Positions 6,066 through 14,900 of a stretch of 15,218 nucleotides of DNA are shown here, one piece after another. The notes below the pieces were generated by a model. The model was not told the DNA's origin. It was given only the letters and a program-made list of their open reading frames with translations, and did not search any database. The stretch comes from Deltaproteobacteria bacterium. GTDB taxonomy: Bacteria > Desulfobacterota > DSM-4660 > Desulfatiglandales > Desulfatiglandaceae. Position 1 is the stretch's first letter; every line of letters begins with the position of its first letter. The stretch lies in NCBI GenBank assembly GCA_018644785.1, contig JABGPV010000118.1, positions 1-15,218 of the forward strand, read 5' to 3'. Made by a program: the position numbers and the translations under genes.

Positions 6066-8564
6066 TTACTCTCGCAAACTTTGCTGATTCCACAGGATAT
6101 TCCGAACGCCGGAAAGGATATTCAACATGACTGCACCTGAATCCACCATCGGCGGATCTGAGAAATCCATCCGGTTCAAGGCTACGAAAATGGTGCGGTT
6201 TGATTCCGGAAAATAGAACCAGAGAGCATACACTCCGGCATTCGCTCCAGAATGGCTGATGGCTTTTTCCCCGAAAAAACCGGCCCATCCTGCCGATACG
6301 TCAAGTCCGAAACCGTAGCCCGTGGCTGGTGGAACAGGGGTCATCATTTGCTCCAGCGTTGCCTTGCTCACCACCTCACCCCCGAAAAGCCCCCGGGTCC
6401 AGCGGAGCATATCCGAGGCGATGGTGATGCCTGAGCCTGCGGTCCAGTCCCAGGACATGTTCCAGCCGGAGGTGTCCAGAAGTTCATCATCGCCCCAGAA
6501 GTAATCGTGGGCATAGGGGTCGCTCTTCATGCCGTCTCGGGTAAGGGCTGTCCGACGCATGCCGAGCGGATGAAACAAGAGGCGGTTTGTCTCATGTGTT
6601 ACTGTGTCCCTGGTTGCCGCTTCAGCAATCATCCCCAGCAGATAGTATCCCGTGTTGCAATATTGATATTCTGCTCCTGGTTGAACAAAGTCGTCTTTGT
6701 GAATTCGAATAATATCCAGAACATCTTCGGAGGTCCATGCGGCTGTAGGGTCGCTGAGGAGCTTAATATACCATTCCTGTGTGTTTTCGTGGTCCGGAAT
6801 GCCGCTGGTATGATTGAGGAGCATGAGGATTGTAACCTGGTTTCCGTAGCGGGGCAAAGCACCCGGGAGCCAATGTTCCACTGTATCATCCAGTCGTAGT
6901 TTGCCTTCTTCCATCAGTTTCATGATCAGTGCGGCGGTGAAAACCTTGGTGATACTGGCGATTCGGACCTGTGTGTTCGCGGTCATGGCCCGGCCTGTGG
7001 TTAGATCCGCCTTTCCCGCGGCCCCGGCCCAGGCGCCCTCGGGGGTCGCGACGGCCATGACGGCACCGGGTACGCCGTCGTCGCTTACGTTATTGTTCAG
7101 AACGGCCTGGAGTTTTGCCCCAGCAGGCCAGATCGCTGCTTCCAGCTCCACATCTTCACCTTTTGCAAAGCGGATGACGTTATCGGCGTTGCGGGGCACT
7201 TGAATGTCCGGAGAGACGCCGCCAACGCCGTTTCGACTGTCCAGTTGAACCATATTGTTTTGGTCCAGCGATTGCCCCACTGGAATGATGGCAAGGAAGG
7301 GGAGGTTATCAATCCAAATCGGGTTGCCTGAACCGTTCTCCGGCAACACCATGCCGAAACTGCCATTGGTGCCATGAAAGCCTAAGGCCCGTCCCTGGGG
7401 TGATTTCTGAATGGCCATGGCGACCCCTTCACCTGAACTGACGGTGCCGGGATTGACCAGGGCTGTCACCGGTCCGCCATAGTAGGGCTTCTGCGGGTTG
7501 ATATAAACCACACCCCCGGTTTCAAACCGTTCCGACTCGAGGTTGTATTGGGTAAAGGTTTCGTAAAACGTCTTTTCTTTGTAGAAGAACCCTGCCAGAT
7601 CGGCTGCCAATTGATCGTTTCCACCCAGATTGCCGCGAAGGTCCACAATAACGCCCGGCACCTGATGGTCTATGAAGCATGTAATGGCTTCTCCGAAGGC
7701 TTTCAGGACAGCCTCATGGCCTGGGGGTTCGGGCTCCTGGGTTACCTTCACATAGCCGTGCCCACTGGGCAGGATGCGAAATTCGACTGCCGGATCGAGT
7801 GAAGCCTTGGCTGCAAAATTCCCATGGTTCAGGGTGTCATAATCATCCCAGGCGGCTGTGAGGGTTTGGTTCCTGGTTTCTTTTTCGTCGGGATTCTGAA
7901 ACAAGATGGTGGCTTGACGCCCCACCGGAGCCCGGGTCAGCAGTCGCTCCTGTTCCAGACGCTCGTGTTCCCTGGTGGCCAGACCGCTATTGGTGTCTCT
8001 CCAAAGGGTTGAAACCCGAGTGATAACCTCTTCGACCGGTTTTCCGTTCCATTCTATGACCTTCGCTCCAATGAGAATGCCCGCCCGCTCCGCTGGACTT
8101 CCGGGGGAGAGGTAATAGACAATGATTTGACCATCATCCAGGTGCGTCACCCCTAAACCGTATCCACCACCGATGTGTGCTTTTAAGAGCGAAAAGTGCA
8201 GCTCTTTTGCGGATCGATACCCTTCATCATCGGCGGCTAAAGGATAGGGACCGAAGATCACGTGGCCATCGGGTATGGAAAACAGGTAGCTGCGAAGGGC
8301 TGTATAACAGGCAGCAACATCCCCTTGAAAAGCGGCCCTGGCCACATCTCTGGAAAATTTTTTCCCCAATGCGTGCCAGTCAATCCCTTTCCATTGGGTG
8401 AACGCATACTTTTTGGAGATTTTGGTGTGAAGGCCATAGAAATTTTTTGGCCACTTTTTAAAGTCCCGTTGAGGGTTGACAGCGTAGCAGGTCCCAGAGG
8501 AGGCCACAAAGATCGACCCGAAAACGAATATGGCGATGATGCTTCGAATTCTACGGCTGAACAT
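6066..8564 (-). CDS. secreted fusion: S41 peptidase with PDZ + class C beta-lactamase-like serine hydrolase
   Basis: An 832-aa protein with an N-terminal signal peptide (basic MFSRRIR, cleavage near residues 26-29). Residues about 30-470 form an S41 (C-terminal-processing/tricorn-like) peptidase: DGH at 99-101, a PDZ-like region at about 135-185 (LSPGSPAERAGI), DLRGNLGG at 308-315 and the nucleophile region GTVSSGEG at 373-380 (Ser376/377). Residues about 490-832 are a beta-lactamase/transpeptidase-like domain: SITK at 537-540 (Ser537, Lys540), YCN at 635-637 and HSG at 771-773 in the place of KTG. Both active sites look intact. Class-C-like domains of this kind include esterases and D-amino-acid peptidases, so drug resistance should not be assumed. 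ATG at 8564 follows AGGAGG (8571-8576). It is the last gene of the operon, 31 bases after htrA. Confidence 0.9.
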   Translation of the reverse strand: MFSRRIRSIIAIFVFGSIFVASSGTCYAVNPQRDFKKWPKNFYGLHTKISKKYAFTQWKGIDWHALGKKFSRDVARAAFQGDVAACYTALRSYLFSIPDGHVIFGPYPLAADDEGYRSAKELHFSLLKAHIGGGYGLGVTHLDDGQIIVYYLSPGSPAERAGILIGAKVIEWNGKPVEEVITRVSTLWRDTNSGLATREHERLEQERLLTRAPVGRQATILFQNPDEKETRNQTLTAAWDDYDTLNHGNFAAKASLDPAVEFRILPSGHGYVKVTQEPEPPGHEAVLKAFGEAITCFIDHQVPGVIVDLRGNLGGNDQLAADLAGFFYKEKTFYETFTQYNLESERFETGGVVYINPQKPYYGGPVTALVNPGTVSSGEGVAMAIQKSPQGRALGFHGTNGSFGMVLPENGSGNPIWIDNLPFLAIIPVGQSLDQNNMVQLDSRNGVGGVSPDIQVPRNADNVIRFAKGEDVELEAAIWPAGAKLQAVLNNNVSDDGVPGAVMAVATPEGAWAGAAGKADLTTGRAMTANTQVRIASITKVFTAALIMKLMEEGKLRLDDTVEHWLPGALPRYGNQVTILMLLNHTSGIPDHENTQEWYIKLLSDPTAAWTSEDVLDIIRIHKDDFVQPGAEYQYCNTGYYLLGMIAEAATRDTVTHETNRLLFHPLGMRRTALTRDGMKSDPYAHDYFWGDDELLDTSGWNMSWDWTAGSGITIASDMLRWTRGLFGGEVVSKATLEQMMTPVPPATGYGFGLDVSAGWAGFFGEKAISHSGANAGVYALWFYFPESNRTIFVALNRMDFSDPPMVDSGAVMLNILSGVRNILWNQQSLRE

Positions 8565-8595
8565 GGTGGACCTCCTCAGTGTCTGTTAATGGGGC

Positions 8596-10071
8596 CTATT
8601 TGGTCAGCGTGATGGCCACGTAGCCCCTGTTGCTTCTTAAAATATAAAGGGAAATGGTTTCTCCTTCCTTGAATTTTCCCAGCTCTTTTAAATATTGATC
8701 CACATTATCCACTCCCTGATGATTGATCTCCTTAATGAGGTCTCCCGGCAGCACACCGGCTTCCTCTCCCTTGCTGTCCGGCTCCACGCCCACCACCATG
8801 ACGCCTTTTTCGGCCTGAAGTCGGAACTGCTGAACGATTTCAGGGGTCAAATTGGATACGGCAATGCCCAAAGGATTCTTTTTCTCTATTTCAGGACTTT
8901 GTGCCGCCACCATTTTGTCCGGCCTTTTTCCCAGTTCGATGGCGAATGTTTTCTCAGCGCCATCGCGCAGCACCAGGAGTTGGGTTTTCTGGCCCACGGG
9001 GGATTCAGCGATGGTGAGGCTTAACTCGCGGCTGCTGTCCACTTTCTTGCCATTGACCGCCAGTATGATATCTTTGGCGCGAATACCGGCCTCCTCTGCC
9101 GGATCACCGGGAAAAACCTTGGTGACCAGGACACCCGCATCCCCCTTAACACCATAATAGGACTTCAATTCCTTGCTGAGATCCTGGATGCCGATGCCGA
9201 GCCAACCGCGGGTGACTTCGCCTTTGGCCTGTAACTGTTCTATGATCCCTTTGGCCATGTTCACGGGAATGGCGAATCCGATCCCCTGGCCCCCGGCGAT
9301 AATGGCCGTATTGATGCCCACCACTTTTCCTTCCATGTTAATGAGCGGACCGCCGCTGTTGCCCGGGTTGATGGAGGCATCGGTCTGGATAAAGTCATCA
9401 TAGGGCCCCGAGCCGATTACCCGGCCTTTGGCGCTGATGATGCCCACGGTGACCGTATGTTCCAGACCAAACGGGTTTCCGATGGCCATGACCCATTCTC
9501 CCACCTTGATATCATCGGAATTGCCGAACTGGATACTGGGCAGGTTCCCGTCCGATTTGATTTTGATGAGGGCTAAATCTGTGTTGGGATCACGTCCTTT
9601 GACTTCCGCATCAAACTCACGTTCGTCCTTGAGGATCACCTTGATTTTATCGGCGCCCTCCACAACGTGATTGTTGGTGACGATGAAGCCGGACTGGTCA
9701 ATAATGAAACCGGAGCCCAGGCTCCGTTGTTTAAATCCCTGGTTTGGACGGCCTCCGAAAAACTTCTCAAAAAAATCGTGAAAAGGTTCATTCTTGTTAA
9801 AGGGCCCCCCCCTGAAATGTGGATCTGCTTCCTTGCGGCGATTGCCGTTTTTTTCCGAACGAATGTTGACCACGGCGGGGCTGTATTTTTCGGCCAGTCC
9901 TGAAAAATTGTCAGGGACCCATCGTATATGGCTCTGATCCTCAGCGGTTGCGGCATGGGTCGCTGGAATTGAATAGACCGACAGCAGTGTGAAAAGGGCA
10001 GCTATCAGAAAAGCCAGACTCAATGCCATTGGTGCCGATGAAAACGTCTTTTTTCGTATCATTATTTCCAT
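8596..10071 (-). CDS. degP: periplasmic Do/HtrA-type serine protease
   Basis: A 491-aa DegP/DegQ-like protease that degrades or refolds misfolded envelope proteins. A signal peptide spans residues 1-40 (hydrophobic core about 16-33, ending ATHA). The trypsin-like domain shows the full triad: H135 in TNNHVVEG, D165 in DPNTDLALIK and S239 in GNSGGPL. Two PDZ domains follow, about 288-380 (RGWLGIGIQ, GDPAEEAGI) and about 398-489 (PDSKGEEAGVLPGDLI). Length and architecture match DegP/MucD. A glycine/phenylalanine-rich segment (about 86-117) sits in the usual Q-linker loop position. ATG at 10071 has AAGGAG at 10078-10083. It follows batE by 15 bases, so it is probably co-transcribed with the Bat genes; the subtype (DegP, DegQ, MucD) is not settled. 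Confidence 0.95.
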   Translation of the reverse strand: MEIMIRKKTFSSAPMALSLAFLIAALFTLLSVYSIPATHAATAEDQSHIRWVPDNFSGLAEKYSPAVVNIRSEKNGNRRKEADPHFRGGPFNKNEPFHDFFEKFFGGRPNQGFKQRSLGSGFIIDQSGFIVTNNHVVEGADKIKVILKDEREFDAEVKGRDPNTDLALIKIKSDGNLPSIQFGNSDDIKVGEWVMAIGNPFGLEHTVTVGIISAKGRVIGSGPYDDFIQTDASINPGNSGGPLINMEGKVVGINTAIIAGGQGIGFAIPVNMAKGIIEQLQAKGEVTRGWLGIGIQDLSKELKSYYGVKGDAGVLVTKVFPGDPAEEAGIRAKDIILAVNGKKVDSSRELSLTIAESPVGQKTQLLVLRDGAEKTFAIELGKRPDKMVAAQSPEIEKKNPLGIAVSNLTPEIVQQFRLQAEKGVMVVGVEPDSKGEEAGVLPGDLIKEINHQGVDNVDQYLKELGKFKEGETISLYILRSNRGYVAITLTK

Positions 10072-10086
10072 GGTTTACTCCTTATT

Positions 10087-10962
10087 TTAGGTTTTGTTTA
10101 TGTCGGATTCTCCGTCACCTCTGTTGATTTTTCCAACGGTGGGTTGCGGGAGAGACGTTTGTGTTTGATGATTACCGTCTGTCGGCAGGACTGCACTAAC
10201 CGCGTCTTCCGGTATCCATCCGGATTGACCATTTGCCTCTTTGATAAAGACATATCCTTTGTAAGTATCGGCTAAATTAACCACTTTTCCTCTTTTTACA
10301 ACGCCTGAAGCGGTAGCCGAATCAAATGGGGAGACCCGAAGCCGGGCATTCTCACTGGTGATGACCCCGTGCTTCAGGTCTTCGTATTGAACGACCATGC
10401 CGGCGCCGGCCGCCAGGAAGAGCAGCAGGCAGAGGCAAGCCATCGTTTTCAGCACAGGCCCCCTGAGAATGCCGGGACGAATCCCATTTACGAGGATCAT
10501 CAGTGACAAGGTGCACAAGACAATAACGCCGACCCATGTCCATCCATTCAGGGTAAAACCATCGAAAAAAGCCTTCCAGGGCGTTTTATCCGGCATCACC
10601 AGACCGGCGTTTTTTCTGGCAAGCGCCAGATTCGCCTCAATATCAATATTTCCCGGGTCCAGGTAAAGTGCCCTTTCGTAGTACAGGATCGATTGCCCCA
10701 TTTCATTTTTCATGTAATAGGCGTTGCCCAGGTTATACAAGATAGCCGGGGTGTATCCCTCCCTGTCCAGAGCTGCCTGATAATGCACAATGGCCTGATC
10801 GTAGTTTCCCTTTGCGTAGGCCGTATTGCCCTGCGCAAAAAGATCTCGGCCCATGTTATCCTCTGCCGCAGTGTTCCCCAATGGCGCAAGCAAGGCCATC
10901 ATGCCCAAAGCCAGGGTAAAAATCAAGATGCTACCGCTTTTGCTCTTTTTAAATAACCTCAT
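10087..10962 (-). CDS. batE: BatE-like protein: TPR, two membrane helices, SH3-like domain
   Basis: A 291-aa protein with a signal or anchor at residues 9-33, two TPR units at about 42-109 (AQGNTAYAKGNYDQAIVHY and LYNLGNAYYMKNEMGQSILY), a membrane segment at about 140-160, another at about 171-191, and a bacterial SH3-like domain at about 200-260 (ENARLRVSPF to GWIPEDAV). This order is that of BatE proteins in aerotolerance operons, and the position after batD agrees. It presumably forms part of the membrane complex with BatA-D; the TPRs would contact partners in the periplasm. The short C-terminal tail (about 261-291) is polar and probably disordered. ATG at 10962 is preceded by GGGAGAG. Biochemical role is unknown. 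Confidence 0.85.
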   Translation of the reverse strand: MRLFKKSKSGSILIFTLALGMMALLAPLGNTAAEDNMGRDLFAQGNTAYAKGNYDQAIVHYQAALDREGYTPAILYNLGNAYYMKNEMGQSILYYERALYLDPGNIDIEANLALARKNAGLVMPDKTPWKAFFDGFTLNGWTWVGVIVLCTLSLMILVNGIRPGILRGPVLKTMACLCLLLFLAAGAGMVVQYEDLKHGVITSENARLRVSPFDSATASGVVKRGKVVNLADTYKGYVFIKEANGQSGWIPEDAVSAVLPTDGNHQTQTSLPQPTVGKINRGDGESDINKT

Positions 10963-10995
10963 TTTTTCTCTCCCGAAAACAAATTCCCCGGGTTA

Positions 10996-12996
10996 TCAGT
11001 GGTGAGATGCCGGCCGGGTATGATTAAAATCTTTTAGCTCCCGAACCACCAGGTCTCGAAATTCTTGAAGGTCTTCCAGATCGAATGACTGGCCCGAGTA
11101 GGCTGCGGCGTCTGCCTTTTCAAATACTTTTGCCATGCCCGTCGCATGGTCTCCAAAATGATGTTTTATTTCCGCCAGGGTAATGCTGTGCGGGGCCTGT
11201 CCCCGGATTTCCCCCAGTTTCTCCTGGGAGGCCGTTCTGCAGGCGTCGAAAAATGAGGGCACATCGTGAGCTGTTATGGCCCGGTCCATTTTTCTGATGG
11301 CGTCGCTGATTTTCTGTTTGACCTGCTTTTTTCGGATAATTCCGGGGTCATTCGACCGCTTTTTCTGACGGCGGCTGAAAAAAAGACCCAGGAAAATGGC
11401 CCCCACGGGAAACCCCTGCGCGCCGATGAACCAGGGGTTTTCAAGCAGCGGCCGCAAGCTTTTCACCGTGGGCCCCATTGCCACATGAATGGGCGCAAGG
11501 TCATTGTTGCCGGGATTGTTCTCATTGGCGGGAACCGGTTCTTCGGATTCGATCTTCTTGCCTGCCGCTTTGGCTGTAATTGACGGCCCGACCTGTTCCG
11601 CAATTAAGGTCAGTGGAATCGCTTTCGTCTTCAGCGTGACGTATTTTTCCTTTTTCGTATCAAAATAGGAGAAGGTCGCCGGCGGAATGGTCTTAAGGGA
11701 CCTGTTCATGGGGATAATGGCTTGCTCAAAAGATTTTTCGCCGGTGTAACCGCCATTGTTCAGGGTTTTGAGCGATGCCGAGGGCCTGTAAGTCTTCCAT
11801 TCCTTATTGACAGCCAGCTCAGGCGTGGAGACGCGGTCAAAATTTCCAGTCCCCTTGATGCGCATTTTGACGGTGATGGGGTCTCCCACCATTGATTTTT
11901 GGGGTGTTGCCGTGGCGGATAATTTGAATCGACCCACGGCGCCGGAAAAATGTTCCGGTCGATCCATTTTCGGCAGGGGCAGTACGCTGATTTTAAGCCG
12001 GGGATTGGTCAGCTTGACCGATTCTTCTCGAATATTTTGAAAAAAACCGTTGAAGAAATCATCATCGAACAAACCCCGGCCGAAGGGGGTGCGGCGGCGG
12101 GATTTTTCGGGGATGCCCAGGGTTACGTCCAGTTCCGTCGATACCGGGTGTTCTCCCTCTTTTACGGCACTCATGGCCGTATACCAGGTGAGAACGTTGT
12201 AAGGAATTCCGTCGAGGATTTCCTGGGTTTGTTCAGGCTTATCCGTCAACTCTCGACAGGCGAAAGCGCCGCCTGCAATGACCGGAAGTGATCTCAGTGT
12301 GGCCTGGACTCCCTGGTGGAAATAGGCCTTGATTTCCATGGGAAGCAGTTCGCCCACATAAGCCCGACCGGTCCGGGGAAGGACCCGCAGAAACGCCGGT
12401 CTCCCCTCTTCCCAGCCCATGAGCTGACCCTTTTTGATATCACCGCGGGTGTCTTTTGATGCTCTGTTTTGAGAGGGTCGGGCGGAAGAGGGCAGGGCGT
12501 TTCGTTTTGACTGCCGGGATGTCCCCTGGGCCACGTGCAGGGTGACCGGTTTGGACTTTCGAATTCTGTCACCGATGGGGGCTTTCACCGGGGGGATCAC
12601 AAAATCCCCTGCACGTTCTGCCTGAACCTGAAACAGGTAGCTTGTGGTGGCGGATACACGCCCGTTAATGGATTGATACTGGCTGCTTCGACCCATGGAA
12701 TAAAATCGAAGGCCATCCACAGCTTTCAGCGTCGGCGGGCCCGATTCTTCACCCGAAACCTGAACCACCAGGATGGCGGCTTCACCCATGGCAATACGCC
12801 TGGGCTCAATGGCGACTGATACGCGGCCGTGGGAAACCCCGGCGGCGTTGTTGGCGCTTGCTTTACCCCAACCCGCCTGGCTGCCGGTGGAGAATAATGC
12901 CAATGCCCCGGCAGCCAGGAGGAACATGGCGCCGGCCATTACCAAACGCCTCGGGGTTATGACTTTTTCTCCCATGTTTGGTTTGGGGTGTTCCAT
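10996..12996 (-). CDS. batD: BatD-type membrane protein (oxygen tolerance family)
   Basis: A 666-aa BatD family protein. An N-terminal hydrophobic segment (about 18-36) acts as signal or anchor. The large periplasmic part contains repeated beta-rich domains: the first has SVAIEPRRIAMGEAAILVVQVSG and LFQVQAERAGDFVIPP, features shared by BatD proteins. A membrane helix is at about 520-541 (GFPVGAIFLGLFF), followed by a basic, helical cytoplasmic domain of about 120 residues. The start codon overlaps the batB-batC stop by one base (TAATG), and GAGGAGG just upstream is the ribosome binding site, so translation is coupled. BatD is thought to be a scaffold partner of the vWA proteins BatA and BatB. 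Length is normal. Confidence 0.9.
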   Translation of the reverse strand: MEHPKPNMGEKVITPRRLVMAGAMFLLAAGALALFSTGSQAGWGKASANNAAGVSHGRVSVAIEPRRIAMGEAAILVVQVSGEESGPPTLKAVDGLRFYSMGRSSQYQSINGRVSATTSYLFQVQAERAGDFVIPPVKAPIGDRIRKSKPVTLHVAQGTSRQSKRNALPSSARPSQNRASKDTRGDIKKGQLMGWEEGRPAFLRVLPRTGRAYVGELLPMEIKAYFHQGVQATLRSLPVIAGGAFACRELTDKPEQTQEILDGIPYNVLTWYTAMSAVKEGEHPVSTELDVTLGIPEKSRRRTPFGRGLFDDDFFNGFFQNIREESVKLTNPRLKISVLPLPKMDRPEHFSGAVGRFKLSATATPQKSMVGDPITVKMRIKGTGNFDRVSTPELAVNKEWKTYRPSASLKTLNNGGYTGEKSFEQAIIPMNRSLKTIPPATFSYFDTKKEKYVTLKTKAIPLTLIAEQVGPSITAKAAGKKIESEEPVPANENNPGNNDLAPIHVAMGPTVKSLRPLLENPWFIGAQGFPVGAIFLGLFFSRRQKKRSNDPGIIRKKQVKQKISDAIRKMDRAITAHDVPSFFDACRTASQEKLGEIRGQAPHSITLAEIKHHFGDHATGMAKVFEKADAAAYSGQSFDLEDLQEFRDLVVRELKDFNHTRPASHH

Positions 12997-14873
12997 TACC
13001 AGTCCCTCCTCTTCTGATCCTGAGGCTTGCCGCCCAGCCCCGTGTTCCGGGCGGTCATGGACATGGCTTTCTCATCGCCCTTAAGAGAATCCAGCAGGTT
13101 TTTGGCCTGTTCTTCGCTCATCTTCCCCGGACGTCGACGTTTGGGGGCCTGGGCCGTTTGGTTTTGATTCTGTTTTTGTGAAGGTTTTAACTGATCCTTT
13201 TTAGCTGAACCCTGTCCTGGTTTTTGATCTTTGTTCTGGTTCTGTTTTGAATCTTTTTTATTGGCCTGTTGGTTTTTCTGGTTATCGTTCTTCTTTTTAT
13301 CCTTATTCTTGTCTTTGTTGTTGCAGTCTTTCTGTTTCTGATCCTTCTTGAGCGCCTCCAGCCGCTTTTTCACAAATTCCTTGTTAAATTCAGCATCCTG
13401 ATCCTCCGGCTTTAACTTCAAGGCGTTGTCGTAAGCCTGGATCGAAGCTTCCCAGTGTTGAATGGTTTGCTGAGGATTCTGCTTTTCAGTTTCTTCCCCC
13501 TGGCGGTAGAGGGTGTTTCCCATGTTATAATAAGATTGGTTTTGCAGTTGGATGTCCTGAACGTTCAGGGCCCGCTTAAAGGAGGTCAAAGCTTCGGGGT
13601 ATTGTTTGCCTTTGTAGGCAGCGGCACCCAGGTTGAATTGCAGCTGTGGTTCTTCCGGGGATTTTTGGGCTTCGGATCGGTACCTTTCAACCGCGAGATC
13701 ATAATCTCCGGCCTTGTATGCCGTCTCAGCGCCGCCCGGTGAAGCATGCGCCCCTCCAAACCCCAGAAATAGGATGACCAGTAGGACCAGCACCCCAACG
13801 GAAGTGGCGCCTGCCACACGCCCGATTTTTGGAATACGCCTGTAGGCGGTTTTAATGATGGGAAAGGTTTTCCGGCTCCTTTTGCGGTCCGAAATGGCAA
13901 ACTCCGCCAACAGCAGGATCAGGGCCAACATGAGGGGCCACTGGAATCTTTCTATGGGGACCCTTTGCAGTCTCTCGGCCAGTTCCTGTTTCGGTACAAG
14001 GCTGAGCTTTTCCCGATATATGGCTTCCAGGCCTTCGGCTCGTTGTCCCAGTGGCTCATAACGGCCCCCGGTGGTTCCTGCGATTTTTTGAAGCATGGTT
14101 TCATCAAGGCGGGATTTCACCGGTTGACCCGTTTCATCTTTTACGAAAACCCCATCTTTTCCACCGCTCGTAAGCGGAATCAGTTCACCGGAAGGTGTTC
14201 CCACGCCCACGGTGTAGATGGTTAACCCCTTGCCTTTCGCCTCTGTTGCTGCGGTAAGGGCTGCCCCCTCCAGATCTTCCCCATCGGTGACCAGGACCAG
14301 AATTTTATGGTTGGCATCGTTTTGAAAGGCGGCTTCCGCTTCATAAATGGCGCTGGCCAGATCCGTACCCCCCTGAGGAATAATTTTGGTATCCAGCGCT
14401 TCAAGAGAGTTCCTGAAAGCGTCATAATCAAGGGTCAAAGGGCACATGAGAAAGGCTGTGCCGGCGAACGGCAGAAGCCCAACACGGTCCCCTTCGAGTT
14501 TGGAAACAAAATCCATGATCCCGAATTTGCTGCGCTCAAGACGATTGGGCTTAACGTCTTCTGCCAGCATGCTTTTTGAGGTGTCCACTGCCACCAGGAT
14601 ATCGATACCCTTTCGCTTGACCTCTTTCCATTGAAAGCCCATTTGAGGCCGGGCCAGGGCCACAAAAATCGAAGCCACGGCCAGCACCAGGATCACCCGT
14701 TTGATCAACCGCTTTCTGGGGGAAACCCCTAAGGTGAGTTTTTTCAAAAGGCGCCCGGAGGCGAATTCCTGTAACGCCGCAGTGCTCTTTTTCTGAAAAA
14801 AGTAGAAACTCACAGCCAGGATTCCGCAGGACGCCACCCCTGCCAACAACCAGATGGAATGTGCGAATTGCAT
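12996..14873 (-). CDS. batB: BatB-BatC fusion: membrane vWA protein with TPR and Lys/Gln/Asn-rich tail
   Basis: A 625-aa fusion. The BatB part has membrane helices at about 7-26 and 57-75, a vWA domain at about 90-290 with the MIDAS metal site (D97-T-S99-K-S101, T170, D197 in VTDGED), and a helix at about 310-327. A further hydrophobic segment at about 354-373 leads into the BatC part: TPR units at about 380-437 and 445-490, then a strongly charged low-complexity stretch at about 508-580 (K, Q, N and D), and the BatC-like tail KMSEEQAKNLLDSLKGDEK at about 584-602. batB and batC are separate genes in many genomes; joined forms are known. ATG at 14873 follows AAAGGAA. The stop overlaps the batD start by one base. 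It probably signals or scaffolds at the inner membrane. Confidence 0.92.
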   Translation of the reverse strand: MQFAHSIWLLAGVASCGILAVSFYFFQKKSTAALQEFASGRLLKKLTLGVSPRKRLIKRVILVLAVASIFVALARPQMGFQWKEVKRKGIDILVAVDTSKSMLAEDVKPNRLERSKFGIMDFVSKLEGDRVGLLPFAGTAFLMCPLTLDYDAFRNSLEALDTKIIPQGGTDLASAIYEAEAAFQNDANHKILVLVTDGEDLEGAALTAATEAKGKGLTIYTVGVGTPSGELIPLTSGGKDGVFVKDETGQPVKSRLDETMLQKIAGTTGGRYEPLGQRAEGLEAIYREKLSLVPKQELAERLQRVPIERFQWPLMLALILLLAEFAISDRKRSRKTFPIIKTAYRRIPKIGRVAGATSVGVLVLLVILFLGFGGAHASPGGAETAYKAGDYDLAVERYRSEAQKSPEEPQLQFNLGAAAYKGKQYPEALTSFKRALNVQDIQLQNQSYYNMGNTLYRQGEETEKQNPQQTIQHWEASIQAYDNALKLKPEDQDAEFNKEFVKKRLEALKKDQKQKDCNNKDKNKDKKKNDNQKNQQANKKDSKQNQNKDQKPGQGSAKKDQLKPSQKQNQNQTAQAPKRRRPGKMSEEQAKNLLDSLKGDEKAMSMTARNTGLGGKPQDQKRRDW

Positions 14874-14900
14874 GGTTTTATTTCCTTTCTATATGGAGGT

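Noticed and set aside
6066..7110. Acquired beta-lactamase resistance gene
   Set aside because: The domain is the C-terminal half of a fused chromosomal protein in an envelope operon and has HSG in the KTG position; many such domains are esterases or peptidases, so resistance is not supported.
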